Below are positions 16,821 to 26,357 of a stretch of DNA of 64,000 nt, one piece after another; the stretch's first letter is position 1, and each line of letters begins with the position of its first letter. The stretch spans positions 1-64,000 of the forward strand of contig JACAER010000022.1 of assembly GCA_013388745.1 (NCBI GenBank), in the 5' to 3' direction. Below the pieces are notes generated by a model. That model searched no databases, was not told the origin of the DNA, and was given only the letters and a program-made list of their open reading frames with translations. The DNA comes from Chloroflexota bacterium (GTDB taxonomy: Bacteria > Chloroflexota > Anaerolineae > Aggregatilineales > Phototrophicaceae). A program made the position numbers and the translations under genes.

Positions 16821-17780
16821 CTACGTGACAATGCCTTTCGTGACGCGCATGAACATCGCTTCCAGGTCTTTGGTTTCTTCGCTGAAGCCCAACACGGCGA
16901 TGCCGGAGGCCGCCAGCTTCTGGTTGATCCCCACCACACCTTCGTCGTCCCCGTTGTAGTCGATGCGCACGCGCCAACGCCCGCCTTTCGGCTCTAAAAT
17001 CTGAATCTCGATGATGCCGGGCAAATTGGCGACCAGCGCTTTGACCTGTTCAGCGGCCTCATTGTCCTTGACCGTAACCATGATTTCGCGGTGCGGCACT
17101 AGCTGCGCCCGCATTTCTTCCATACTGCCCTGGGCGATCATCTGCCCGGCTTCGATAATCCCGATATGCGTGCAGATTTCGCTCACGTCGGCCAGAATAT
17201 GCGTGGAGAAAAAAATCGTCTTGCCCATTTTCGCCAGTTCGACCAGCAGTTCGCGGATTTCGACGCGCGCGCGCGGGTCCAGCCCCGACGCCGGCTCATC
17301 CAGAATCAGCACCTGCGGGTCGTGCGCCAGCGTCCGCGCCAGCGATAGGCGCTGCTTCATGCCCCGGCTCAATTTATCTACCATGTCGTCGCGGCGGTGC
17401 GTCAGATCCACCAGTTCCAGCAAATCATCGATCAGCTTTTTGCGCTCGTTTTCCGGGATATCGTAGCACGCGGCGAAAAAGTCCAGATACTCCCACACGC
17501 GCAAATCGTCGTACACCCCGAATTCGTCGGGCATGTAGCCGATGGCGCGCCGCACAGCGCGCCGGTCTTCCAGCACCGAATTGCCGCCGACCCACGCCTG
17601 CCCGGAAGTCGGGCGCGTCAGGGTGGTCAGCACACGCATGGTGGTGGTTTTGCCGGCGCCGTTCGGGCCGACAAAACCATAGATCGAGCCGCTAGGCACT
17701 TGCAGCGACAACCCGTTGACGGCTGTGAACTTGCCATATTTTTTCACCAGGTCTTTGGTCTCAATGATAAAATCCGCCAC
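16821..17780 (-). CDS. ABC-2 transporter ATP-binding protein
   Basis: A 319-aa ATPase starting at a GTG preceded by GAGTGAGGGA. Walker A is GPNGAGKTTT, the signature LSRGMKQRLSLAR, Walker B VLILDEPASGLD, and the switch His is in FFSTHIL. The C-terminal 90 residues form the extra regulatory domain common in ABC-2/Gld/NatA-type ATPases. It pairs with the permease at 14941-16287. Upstream on the same strand stand two exported proteins, one with SH3 and one very large with membrane helices, which fits a Gld-like or other surface-export operon. Confidence 0.92.
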   Translation of the reverse strand: MADFIIETKDLVKKYGKFTAVNGLSLQVPSGSIYGFVGPNGAGKTTTMRVLTTLTRPTSGQAWVGGNSVLEDRRAVRRAIGYMPDEFGVYDDLRVWEYLDFFAACYDIPENERKKLIDDLLELVDLTHRRDDMVDKLSRGMKQRLSLARTLAHDPQVLILDEPASGLDPRARVEIRELLVELAKMGKTIFFSTHILADVSEICTHIGIIEAGQMIAQGSMEEMRAQLVPHREIMVTVKDNEAAEQVKALVANLPGIIEIQILEPKGGRWRVRIDYNGDDEGVVGINQKLAASGIAVLGFSEETKDLEAMFMRVTKGIVT

Positions 17781-17850
17781 CGTCCCTCACTCCCGTCTCT
17801 TGTCTCGCTCATGCTTGGTTATTGTAGCCCGTTTGCCGCCCGGCGCTCAA

Positions 17851-18855
17851 CTACCCGCCAATGTCTTCAATATCGGGTATCTCGGCGTCGGGCGGGATCA
17901 GGCGCACCGTCGTGGCCGAAATCCACGTTTCGACACCCGGATCGTCGCCCACCACCAGATACCACAGATCATCGCCGCTGCCAGACTGAGCGATCACATC
18001 CAGGCGCGTGCCGCGCGCCGCTGTGTCGATCACCGCGAATTGCGTGCCCGGACCGCTGCGCAAATTGGCGCTGGACACCGTGACCTGCGCGCTCGCCACC
18101 ACCTCCGCTTCTGAACCGTCGTTTCCCTCATTATCATTATCATTATCATTATCGTTGCTGACGCTCCCTTCGATTATGGCGTCAATCGCGTCGTTGACCG
18201 TCACCTGCGGCGCGCTTTCCGCCGCCCTCACCCGCACATCATCGATCAGCACTGTCGCGCCCGGCCCCACCAGAAAACCCACTGTGCCCTGCTGGCTCTG
18301 TTCCTCGCTTTCGGCTTCCGCCACCATTTCGCCATCCACTGCCAGCGAGAAGTTGTCCCCCCGCACCTCTACCCGCAGGCGGTACCAGGTCGCCTCTCGC
18401 AGGCGCACCTCTTCCTCCGCCAGCTCGACAAAATCGCCACCGACAAAGGCCGCCAACCGCACAAACTGGCCGCCGCTGTTGAACAATACCCCGTTGCTTT
18501 CGCTGCGCTCTTCGTCGTACCGCAGAATCAGCACCGCGTCGAAGCCCGCCCTGTCTTCCGTGGGTCGGACAATCTGCAAGCGCAGTTCCAGCGTGTAATC
18601 TTCCCACTCCGCGCCCTCTTCGATATACACTTCTGCCACCGCATCATCAACCCCCACCAGCCGCAGCGCGCGGTTTTCGCCGTCGGTCACGACGCGCGCC
18701 TGAAAATGGTCGGCGTATAACCAACCAGGCAAATCTTTGCTGCTTTCGAAGTCGTCTTCAAACAGAAGATCGCCTGCCTCCTGCGCGCCCACCGTCCAAT
18801 ACGCCCCCAGCAGCACTATCAGCGTCAGAATCAGCCCCCGTTTTACCCTCGTCAT
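17851..18855 (-). CDS. Exported protein with concanavalin-like and SH3 domains
   Basis: A 334-aa protein from the ATG at 18855 (an upstream frame exists but has no signal). A signal peptide ends near GAYWTVGAQ. Residues about 30-215 look like a LamG/concanavalin-type beta-sandwich (DDFESSKDLPGWLY, YRLRVEVRGDNFSLAVDGE, VLIDDVRVR). A short acidic linker follows, encoded by a hexanucleotide tandem repeat at 18131-18156 that gives repeated Asn-Asp. The C-terminal SH3 domain (TVSSANLRSGPGTQFAVID) suggests binding to the cell wall. It lies 70 bases before the ABC ATPase and is probably in the same operon. Function unknown; a surface or wall-bound role is inferred. Confidence 0.8.
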   Translation of the reverse strand: MTRVKRGLILTLIVLLGAYWTVGAQEAGDLLFEDDFESSKDLPGWLYADHFQARVVTDGENRALRLVGVDDAVAEVYIEEGAEWEDYTLELRLQIVRPTEDRAGFDAVLILRYDEERSESNGVLFNSGGQFVRLAAFVGGDFVELAEEEVRLREATWYRLRVEVRGDNFSLAVDGEMVAEAESEEQSQQGTVGFLVGPGATVLIDDVRVRAAESAPQVTVNDAIDAIIEGSVSNDNDNDNDNEGNDGSEAEVVASAQVTVSSANLRSGPGTQFAVIDTAARGTRLDVIAQSGSGDDLWYLVVGDDPGVETWISATTVRLIPPDAEIPDIEDIGG

Positions 18856-18895
18856 ACCGTGTGTTCGTTCCTTATATACACGTATACACGCGCTT

Positions 18896-21448
18896 CTAAT
18901 ACGATCCGCGCTGCGCAATCCATAAACTGCCGATGTTCACGCTCAAATCCGCCAGCGCGCGCCGCAGGCGGATTTCTACCGCGTTCTGCGGCCCCAGATA
19001 TCGCGCCGGGTTCGGTATGCTGAACGGGCTGCTGTCGATCTCCACCGTTTCCCACCGGCTCTCCTGCCAGTTCCACAATTCGATGTTCACACCCATGCTG
19101 ATCTGATCGCTCTGCAAATAAATGTAGAGCTGGTCAACCCGCTCCAGCACCGCGTCGGGCAGCGGCGTATAACGGAAGCTGATTTCACCGTCAGAATACA
19201 GCGTGAGCGTATACGGCCCGGCCGCGTTCACGTTCTGGCGCTGGCGCGTCACCCACGTAAACCGATCCGGGGTGATGGTGACGCTGCCGCTGGCCGGCAG
19301 CGCTTCGACTTGCAGTTCCACCACCAACAGCGCTACATCCTGCTCGCGCCACGCGGCCCCCTCGACACGCAGCGGTGTCGGCGCCGCTTCGACCCAGCCC
19401 AGCAGGTAAACGCGGTCGGCGCGCGCCGTGCTGGCGAAATAATCGGCGATGAAGGCCGAAAGGAAAGCGCGCCGCCGCGTGTTGGCCTGCCACTGCGGGT
19501 CGCTGCGGTTGTTCAGCCCGCCATAAAAATAGGGACTCGTGTCGCGGTACAGCGCTTCGCCCAGAATCTCGACAACGGTTTGTTCGGTGTTGTTGAAGTT
19601 ATAATTGTAGCTGGCGCCATAGTAAAAACCGGTGCGCGGCGTCGTATCGACACGCACCGGCGCGGGGATAATCGGCACATCTTGCCCATAGCCCAGACCA
19701 AAGCTGAACGCCACCGTGTCGCCCGGCCCTAAGGCTTCGTCCAGGCGGTACAGCCCGCCGCGCGCCAGAATCAACGGTTCCAGCAGTGTCCATTCGCTGT
19801 TATTGCTGACCGCGCCGCGCACGCTCTGCGCTTCTGTCTCGCTGTACGTCAGCGCCGCCTGGCCCCCGATGTCCGGGCGCGGCATGCTGCCGGTGGCGTT
19901 GAACCCCGCGATAAAGCTCGCGTCCACCGGGTAATCGGCGGCGCGGAACGTGCCGCTCTGCTGAATATCCGGCCCGACTTGGCCGGAACTGAAGGGCGAG
20001 GAAACCAGTTGGCGCGGAATCAGCCGCAGCATACTGTTGTCTTCGACAATCAGCGAATACGTGGCGCGCCGCGGCGCGAGCAGCCCGACCAGTGCATCCA
20101 CGCGCGCGTTTTCGACATCCGGCCACGCCTGAATCAGCGTCAGCCGGTTGAGCGTCACATCCGAGCCGCGCAGATTAAAGCCCGCCACCCAGGCAAAGGC
20201 GCTGAAAACGACAATCAGCGCCGGAATGCTCAACCAGGCGTATTCGCGCCGGTTGACACGGTTGAGGATGAAATAATTCAGCGGGCCGATCAGCGCGATA
20301 TACAGCGCCAGAAAGCCGCACAGCGCGAACGTGTCTGGCAGCAGATTATAGCCGGGAATCACGAGTGTCGCCGATTCCGCGCCTTCCCAGTTGGTGTAGC
20401 CGTGCCCCCACGAAGGCAGCGGTTCGCGCGTGCTGATGAGCGAAAACCACAGCCCCGATAGCCCCGCCCAACTACGCAGCGGCTGCGCGCCGGGATCTGC
20501 CGTCAGGTAATCGACCACGCCATTCCCGTACAAGCGCCGCAGCAGCAGCGGCGTGCCATCGTCGGCAGCCGCCAGTGTCCGCGCCTCCGGCCGCAGCGTG
20601 CCGCTGGCCACCAGCGTGGACGTCCGCAGTTCGGCGGCCACCTGCTCCAGCGTCGGGTTGGGATCGCCGCCGCGATCATTCAGTGTCCAGCCGGCCAGCG
20701 CCCCCAGCCCGCCAATCGTGCGGCTGTTTTCGGGCGTCAGCGGCAGCAGCGCCCCGAAGGCCGCCGCGGTCGCCTGCCAGTTGGCGCCGCCCGTGACGAT
20801 CAAATGCCCCCCACAAGCCACCCAATCGTCTATGGCCTGCCGCTGTTCAGGCGTCAGGGTGCTGGTATCCACATTGCTGAACATCAGCACATCGACAGCC
20901 TCCAGCGCCGCGCTCTGCCCAGGCAGATTTTCCTGCGTCCAATTGGCCTGGAAGGCGCTGTACCCGCTCAGCGTCACGCCCGTCATATCGACAGAGCCGG
21001 TGGCCGCGGCGCTGACGACAACGTACAGCATATCGAGCGGCTGCATGCCCTGCACGCGCGCCGTTTCCGACGTCAGCACCACGCCTGCGTTGTCGATCAA
21101 TTCGACACGAATCTGCTGGCCAAGACTGCGCGGAACGATATACAGCAGCGCCGTTTTGCGCGCGCCAGAAGGCAGATCAATCGGCGTGCTGAAAGTGTTA
21201 TCCAGAATCGCGCCCGACGTTTCCGGGCGCACCACCAGCCGCCCGCTCACCGGCTCGCCGTCGTTGCGCGCCCGAATCAGCACCGGCAGCCAGTGATCGC
21301 TGCGGTAGCGGCCATCAAAGCCCGCGACCACGTTCAGTTGCAGGGTAGAGTTGGCGGTATCCTGGGCGCCGGCAGGCAGCGTGAGGGAGAACAGCAGGAA
21401 CAGCGCGTAGAGCAGTACCAGACGCTTAGGCATACGCATACAGCCCAT
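18896..21448 (-). CDS. Large exported membrane protein of the ABC-2 operon
   Basis: 850 aa from the ATG at 21448; starts at 21439 or 21433 are equally possible. A signal peptide (RLVLLYALFLLFSLTLPAGAQ region) leads to extracellular beta-rich domains and a glutamine-amidotransferase-like segment near residues 190-330, with LMFSNVDTSTLTPEQRQAIDDW. Two membrane helices follow near 370-430 (GFLALYIALIGPLNYFIL and ALIVVFSAFAWVAG), then a long C-terminal extracellular region. This layout is common in proteins that accompany ABC-2 systems, such as GldG-like partners, where the amidotransferase-like fold is not catalytic. It starts the operon that runs to the permease at 14941. Role inferred from context only. 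Confidence 0.8.
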   Translation of the reverse strand: MGCMRMPKRLVLLYALFLLFSLTLPAGAQDTANSTLQLNVVAGFDGRYRSDHWLPVLIRARNDGEPVSGRLVVRPETSGAILDNTFSTPIDLPSGARKTALLYIVPRSLGQQIRVELIDNAGVVLTSETARVQGMQPLDMLYVVVSAAATGSVDMTGVTLSGYSAFQANWTQENLPGQSAALEAVDVLMFSNVDTSTLTPEQRQAIDDWVACGGHLIVTGGANWQATAAAFGALLPLTPENSRTIGGLGALAGWTLNDRGGDPNPTLEQVAAELRTSTLVASGTLRPEARTLAAADDGTPLLLRRLYGNGVVDYLTADPGAQPLRSWAGLSGLWFSLISTREPLPSWGHGYTNWEGAESATLVIPGYNLLPDTFALCGFLALYIALIGPLNYFILNRVNRREYAWLSIPALIVVFSAFAWVAGFNLRGSDVTLNRLTLIQAWPDVENARVDALVGLLAPRRATYSLIVEDNSMLRLIPRQLVSSPFSSGQVGPDIQQSGTFRAADYPVDASFIAGFNATGSMPRPDIGGQAALTYSETEAQSVRGAVSNNSEWTLLEPLILARGGLYRLDEALGPGDTVAFSFGLGYGQDVPIIPAPVRVDTTPRTGFYYGASYNYNFNNTEQTVVEILGEALYRDTSPYFYGGLNNRSDPQWQANTRRRAFLSAFIADYFASTARADRVYLLGWVEAAPTPLRVEGAAWREQDVALLVVELQVEALPASGSVTITPDRFTWVTRQRQNVNAAGPYTLTLYSDGEISFRYTPLPDAVLERVDQLYIYLQSDQISMGVNIELWNWQESRWETVEIDSSPFSIPNPARYLGPQNAVEIRLRRALADLSVNIGSLWIAQRGSY

Positions 21449-21656
21449 TCCAATTACTTTAAACAGCGTTATTGTAACATGAGATGCGTAGCGGCGGTTG
21501 TTACGAATTCCCTAAATCCCCCAAACGTCCGCGAAACAGCCGCCAGCCGGCGCAGGCAGTCGTCAGCCTGGCTTTATCCCGCAGCCGCCAGCCGTGATTC
21601 GGAACACAGCCGGGCGCGCGCCCGCCCGACTCCCCCGCCCCGCCGCTAAACGCGCC

Positions 21657-22928
21657 TCAGCCCGCTTTGATCGGCGTCTTCTTCAGCCTGTCCATCTCTT
21701 TGTCCAGATCGCTGTCGGCGCGCTTCAACAGCTCCAGCCCGGTCTGCATCGTCGTTTCCAGCGCCGCCCCGCCCATCTTCAAAATCGCCGCGCGAATGCC
21801 TTCGACATTAGTGTAGCTTTCAACGCGGAACTGGATAATGCGCCCCAGCATATCGGCGATCTGCAAGCGCCGCGCCTGCCCCTGCTTCTGTTTGGCCGGG
21901 TTAGCGTCGTTTTCTGTCAGCCGGTCGAGCGAAAAAGCGGTGATCGCGTCGGTCACCGTTTCGTGCGGGCCGTTGCTGCTGCGCGCCGCCAGCAGATAGC
22001 CGTCGTTCATGCTCAGCGACACCGACTCGCCCGTAGGCAGCACGTATTTTTTGGCCATCAGGTGGCTTTCGTAAAATTCGCGCGGGCGCACCACCTGCCC
22101 TTTGGGCATCTTCAGGCTGTAGCGCCAGTTAATCACGTGGCCGATCTCATGCGCGATCAATTCAACCGAGCTGTACGGCATATGGGGATTGCTGCGCGTC
22201 ACCGTCGTGCCCTCAAAGAATACGCGGTTGCCCAGCACGATTTCGTAACCGTTGCTGTTTTTAGCGAACCAGGTCTCTTTTTCTGGCCACGGGCTGACAT
22301 TGTTCTTGCCGGAGCGCGTGATATGCAGCGGCGCGTACATCGTGCGGAACGCTTTGGCGTCGTCGCGCGCGCCATAAAGCTGCTCGAACAGCTTCCCCAT
22401 TCCCCCCGCCATCCCGTCCACCGCCTGCTGCACCTTCTGCAGATCCCCCATGCTCCATGAGCCGCTGTCATCCGATCCCAGCGTCACCCCGCAGGCGTGC
22501 AAATGCTCGATCACCCCGCGCAGCAGACGGATCCCCTGATCGTCAAACGTGCCGCTGACCTTAAAGTCGCGCATCAGCGCCGCCACCGCCTGCGCTTCCT
22601 CGAAAGCGATTTGCGTGCCGTCTTTCACGTCCATGCCAGAGGCTTCCAGCAGTTCTTCGGCCGCGTTGGCCGGATTCTGCGCGATGAACGGAATCTGCTT
22701 GACCAGCGCCGGATCAACACTGACAAATTTAGCCGTTGTCCACAGCGTTTTGCCGTTAAGCACGATGCGGTAGCGCAGCTTAAAGTCGTCGCCTTTGGGG
22801 TCTACCGCGAAACCGGTGATACGCAGTTCCTGCCCCTTTTTCACTTCGCCGGCTTTGGGCGCATCCGTCTTGTAGTCGGCGCGCACGTTCAGTGTATCGG
22901 CGGTAACGATGCCTTTGATCTCTGCCAT
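21657..22928 (-). CDS. Leaderless SH3 and zinc-metallopeptidase-like protein
   Basis: 423 aa, ATG with GAGAGGA 9 bases upstream. An SH3-like domain covers residues 1-90 (GIVTADTLNVRADYKTD, then LWTTAKFVSVDP). A helical middle follows, then a metallopeptidase-like domain with HEIGHVINW (about residue 263-271), the HExxH zinc site. No signal peptide or membrane helix is seen, although both SH3 and zincin domains usually act outside the cell or on the wall. It could be a cytosolic protease, or a cargo protein exported by a system that needs no signal peptide. It has its own promoter. The peptidase call rests on the HExxH motif. Confidence 0.7.
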   Translation of the reverse strand: MAEIKGIVTADTLNVRADYKTDAPKAGEVKKGQELRITGFAVDPKGDDFKLRYRIVLNGKTLWTTAKFVSVDPALVKQIPFIAQNPANAAEELLEASGMDVKDGTQIAFEEAQAVAALMRDFKVSGTFDDQGIRLLRGVIEHLHACGVTLGSDDSGSWSMGDLQKVQQAVDGMAGGMGKLFEQLYGARDDAKAFRTMYAPLHITRSGKNNVSPWPEKETWFAKNSNGYEIVLGNRVFFEGTTVTRSNPHMPYSSVELIAHEIGHVINWRYSLKMPKGQVVRPREFYESHLMAKKYVLPTGESVSLSMNDGYLLAARSSNGPHETVTDAITAFSLDRLTENDANPAKQKQGQARRLQIADMLGRIIQFRVESYTNVEGIRAAILKMGGAALETTMQTGLELLKRADSDLDKEMDRLKKTPIKAG

Positions 22929-23332
22929 GAAAAATATCCTCTCTAAACACCATACCTTCGCCCAAATCGAAGCGTGAAAAAGCCGGGTTCTCAGCTCATG
23001 CGCGATCTCTCACAACACAACCTTAACTGGAAACCCCTGTCCGCGATTATAGCACTGACCGCCTGCCTTGCGCCGCACGGCAATCGCAACCACATGGGCT
23101 GTCCTCGCCCCCTTCAGTCGGTCACCGTTCTAGCCGTCGGTTTATGCACTTTAACTATTTCATTCGGATAACGACTCTCAGGCGAAAACCTGCATTGCCT
23201 CCCCTGCCTTTGATACCATTGCCCTCGTTTCGGCCGCATAGGCACTCGTCAAGATCGCCCTTTCGCCGCATAATTGGCGCAGGTATTGAATGAGCGATAG
23301 AAATCCCTAATCGCCTGGACTGCGGGTCTCTC
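22929..23332. other. 404-base divergent gap with extended -10 promoter
   Basis: No coding sequence is supported here. On the minus strand TGCTATAAT (23054-23046) is a perfect extended -10 about 110 bases before the start at 22928; no good -35 is needed for this class. A weaker TTGGCG near 23275 may serve the plus-strand S15 gene. Confidence 0.45.
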
Positions 23333-25042
23333 ATGAAAAAGTGGCTGCTGTTTCTGCTCTGTCTGCTCGCCCTGCTCGCCTTTTTCCTGCGGCGTTACGT
23401 TTTGGCGCTCGTCTTTCGTCTGCCCCTTCCCCGTTATCGCGTGCGCGTCGCTTCCGGCCTGCGCATCCCCACCCGCGACAGTCTCACACTGGCCGCTGAC
23501 CATTATTACCCCCATACGGCCGAACGCTTTCCCACCGTGCTGATCCGTTCGCCCTATGGCCGCAACGTACAGGCCGGCGTCTTCGGCTTCCTCCTGGCAT
23601 TTTTTGCGCACCGTTTTGCCGAACGCGGTTACCATGTGCTCGTCCAGGACACGCGCGGGCGCTTCGATTCCGACGGTGAATTTGAGCCGTATTTCCCGGA
23701 GCGCGCAGACGGCCTGGCGACCCTCGATTGGTTGCAGCAGCAGCCCTGGTTTAACGGCGTCGTCGGCACCTGGGGGCCGAGTTATCTCGGCATTGTGCAG
23801 TGGGTCATCGCCGATTCCCCCCTGATCAAGGCTCTCGTGCCCAGCGTCACCGCCGCGCGCCTCTACGACATCGTGTTCCCCGATGGCGCGTTCGATCTCG
23901 GCATGGCGCTGCGCTGGATGGCCCTGTTCCGCGTGCTTGACCGCCACAAGAACGCCCCGCTGCCGCTTGTGCCCGTCTGGGGCGCGCTCATGCTGCCCCA
24001 AGCCGAACTGATGATTCGCCCCGCTTTGCGCGCCTTGCCCGTGATCGACGATGATATCGTCACCACCAAACAACGGGTCAGCTTTTATCATACGTGGTTG
24101 CAGCACGCCCGCCCCGATGATCCGCTCTGGCAGGAAACGCTTGACGCGGTGGATATGAACCGCGTCTATGCGCCGGTGCAGTTCATCGGCGGCTGGCACG
24201 ACTTTTTCCTGCGCGCCCTGCTGCGTGATTATCAAACCCTGCGCGCCGCCGGCCACAGGCCGCACCTGATCATCGGCCCCTGGCATCACTTCAGCCACAT
24301 GTTCACCCTCTTCGACAGCCTCGAACCCGGTCTGCGCTGGTTCGACACTTACCTGAAAGGCCAGAATCGGCTGCGCAAAAAGCCCGTGCGCATCTATGTC
24401 ATGGGCGCGCGCCAGTGGCGCGAACTGCCGGACTACCCCCCGCCCTCCACCCCCCTGCGCTTTTATCTTTCCGGCGACCAGCGCCTCGCGCGCCAACCCG
24501 CAGATGCCCCGCCCGACCAATACACTTACGACCCGGCCACACCCACGCCCGCTGTCGGCGGCACGCAGTTCTATCTCTTCGGCGGCGCCCGCAACAACCG
24601 CCCCCTGCTGCGCCGGCGCGATGTGCTGCGCTACACCAGCCAACGCCTCAGCGCCCCCCTCGAAATTATCGGCGCCGTCACGCTCGAACTCTACGTCAAG
24701 TCCTCGCTGCCGTACACCGACTTTTTCGGGCGTCTGTGCGATCTCTACCCCGATGGCCGCACCATCAACGTCTGTGATGGCCTCTTTCGCATCGAGCCGG
24801 GCAAAGGCCAATGCCAGCCGGATGGCTCGCTGCGCATCGAAATCGATCTCTGGTCAACCGCTTACCGCTTCCGCAAAGGCCACCGTATTCGTCTCTTGGT
24901 CGCCAGCGGCGCCCATCCCCGCTGGGCGCGTAATCTCGGCAGCGACGACCAGATCATGAGCGCTTCCTTTGCCGCCGCCCAGCAGACCGTCTTCCACGAC
25001 ATCGCGCACCCTTCGGCGCTCGTGCTGCCCCTCGTCAACTGA
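23333..25042 (+). CDS. CocE/NonD-family (S15) hydrolase, membrane anchored
   Basis: 569 aa. An N-terminal hydrophobic segment (KKWLLFLLCLLALLAFFLRRY) acts as anchor or signal. An alpha/beta-hydrolase domain follows with the nucleophile in GTWGPSYLGIVQW (Ser about residue 150), likely Asp in FIGGWHDFFLRALL and His in IIGPWHHFSH. The C-terminal jelly-roll domain typical of the X-Pro dipeptidyl-peptidase-like (S15/CocE) family includes LEIIGAVTLELYVKSS and RFRKGHRIRLLVASG. Members hydrolyse esters or Xaa-Pro peptides; the name in databases covers both. The 3' end overlaps the convergent gene by 8 bases. Confidence 0.9.
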   Translation: MKKWLLFLLCLLALLAFFLRRYVLALVFRLPLPRYRVRVASGLRIPTRDSLTLAADHYYPHTAERFPTVLIRSPYGRNVQAGVFGFLLAFFAHRFAERGYHVLVQDTRGRFDSDGEFEPYFPERADGLATLDWLQQQPWFNGVVGTWGPSYLGIVQWVIADSPLIKALVPSVTAARLYDIVFPDGAFDLGMALRWMALFRVLDRHKNAPLPLVPVWGALMLPQAELMIRPALRALPVIDDDIVTTKQRVSFYHTWLQHARPDDPLWQETLDAVDMNRVYAPVQFIGGWHDFFLRALLRDYQTLRAAGHRPHLIIGPWHHFSHMFTLFDSLEPGLRWFDTYLKGQNRLRKKPVRIYVMGARQWRELPDYPPPSTPLRFYLSGDQRLARQPADAPPDQYTYDPATPTPAVGGTQFYLFGGARNNRPLLRRRDVLRYTSQRLSAPLEIIGAVTLELYVKSSLPYTDFFGRLCDLYPDGRTINVCDGLFRIEPGKGQCQPDGSLRIEIDLWSTAYRFRKGHRIRLLVASGAHPRWARNLGSDDQIMSASFAAAQQTVFHDIAHPSALVLPLVN

Positions 25043-25859
25043 GCAGCGGCGGCTGCTTCATCGTCGCCGGCTGCGGCACATCCAGCAGCCGCAGCACCGT
25101 CGGCGCAATACGCAACTGCGAAACCTGCTGGCCGCTGTAGCCCAGACGGCGGTCGGGCGGCGCATCCGGCGGCGCAACCACATATAAAGGCACATGGCGC
25201 ACATCCGGCAGCGTCCCGTTATGATTCTTGTCGCTGCTCATGCCGTGATCGCCCGTCACCAGAATCATATACCCCGCCTGCACACACAGCGGAATCAGGT
25301 GCGCCAGAATTTGATCCTGCAAAATCGCCTGATTGCGATACTGCGCCGAATCCCCGCCGTATTCGTGTCCCACCGTATCCAGACCCATCGCATGCATCAG
25401 CACATAATCCGGCAGAAAACGCTGCACCAGCATCCCGCCCGCCGCGAACAATTCGATGTCCGGGTAATCGTCCTCGCTGTAAAAGCGCCCATGTTGAATC
25501 CACTGCTGCGCGTCATCCACTTCGCGGTCAGCCACGCGGTCATACGGCGCGCGCACGTACAATTCCGAATACCAGCAGTAGGCCGCCGCCGCTGTCGTCC
25601 TGCCGGCGGCCGTCGCCAACTGAAAAATGTTGGGCGTGCTCGAACGCCGCACCGTATTATTGCTGGTGATGCCGTGCTCGCTCACGCTCACCCCCGTGTG
25701 AATCGTCTCGTACAGCGGGCGCGAAAGCGTCGGCAGCCCGGCGATCACCGTATAGCGGCTCGCGCGCTTATCCTCCACCAGATGCTCCAGATAACCCATC
25801 GCCTGCGCCGCCACATCATCGCGCAGCGCGTCACACAGCACCACAATCACTTTGTTCAT
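25035..25859 (-). CDS. Alkaline phosphatase superfamily (phosphodiesterase-like) protein
   Basis: A 274-aa protein with the metal-binding layout of the phosphodiesterase/nucleotide pyrophosphatase branch. The first Asp lies in VLCDALRDD, a Thr/Ser nucleophile region in GLPTLSRPLYETI, and the later ligands in LDTVGHEYGG and VTGDHGMSSDKNHNG. It has no signal peptide and is probably cytosolic. Substrate may be a phosphoester or nucleotide diester. Convergent with, and overlapping, the S15 hydrolase gene by 8 bases, so no terminator separates them. Confidence 0.86.
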   Translation of the reverse strand: MNKVIVVLCDALRDDVAAQAMGYLEHLVEDKRASRYTVIAGLPTLSRPLYETIHTGVSVSEHGITSNNTVRRSSTPNIFQLATAAGRTTAAAAYCWYSELYVRAPYDRVADREVDDAQQWIQHGRFYSEDDYPDIELFAAGGMLVQRFLPDYVLMHAMGLDTVGHEYGGDSAQYRNQAILQDQILAHLIPLCVQAGYMILVTGDHGMSSDKNHNGTLPDVRHVPLYVVAPPDAPPDRRLGYSGQQVSQLRIAPTVLRLLDVPQPATMKQPPLLS

Positions 25860-26306
25860 CGCCCCTCTGCTCTCCCCTCTCTTTAGGGTTGCGCCAACCC
25901 CCTTCTCAGGTACACCTTACCTTACGCCCAAGTCTATAGCCACACACACTTTATCACCAGCCTTTTATGTTAATTCTCATAGCATATAAGACGCTTTTTT
26001 GTTATGGTGAACGCAGTGTTCAAAGGGGAAACTGCGCTGGAACACGAGAATCTGGCAATCAAGAATATTTTTGTCCCACCGTCAGATCCAACCCGCTCCC
26101 CCCCCGCATGGAGAGCGGCCGGCGGTGAGCTTCAGCCGCGCGGCCCCCAACCGCCAGCCCGCGCCGCACAAAAAACCGTCCCGCCACACCATCCCCGCCC
26201 CCGTTCCCCCATGGCTGCGTCTGACCGGGCGAAGGCGTCATGGAAACCCTTCCACAAACGAAAATAAGGTATCTTTCCGCCGCCGCCGTCGTTTCGTTCA
26301 AACCTG
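25860..26306. other. Gap upstream of the Lrp regulator with a short inverted repeat
   Basis: 447 bases without a supported gene; an 87-codon frame at 26004-26267 has Pro/Arg-rich composition and looks spurious. An AT-rich stretch (25930-26005) is followed by TGAAC-5-GTTCA (26008-26022), a possible regulator site. The purine/pyrimidine-biased part from 26090 to 26260 shows no clear structure. Confidence 0.4.
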
Positions 26307-26335
26307 ATGACGGCCCTTTTAGTCCTCGCTACAAT
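26307..26335 (+). promoter_or_regulatory. Promoter of the Lrp-family gene
   Basis: ATGACG (26307-26312), 17-base spacer, TACAAT (26330-26335), 22 bases before the ATG at 26358. Confidence 0.55.
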
Positions 26336-26357
26336 CAGAATAAAGCAAAAAAACGTT

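Noticed and set aside
26004-26267. 87-codon open frame before the Lrp gene
   Set aside because: No ribosome site, Pro/Arg-rich random-looking composition and no recognisable domain.
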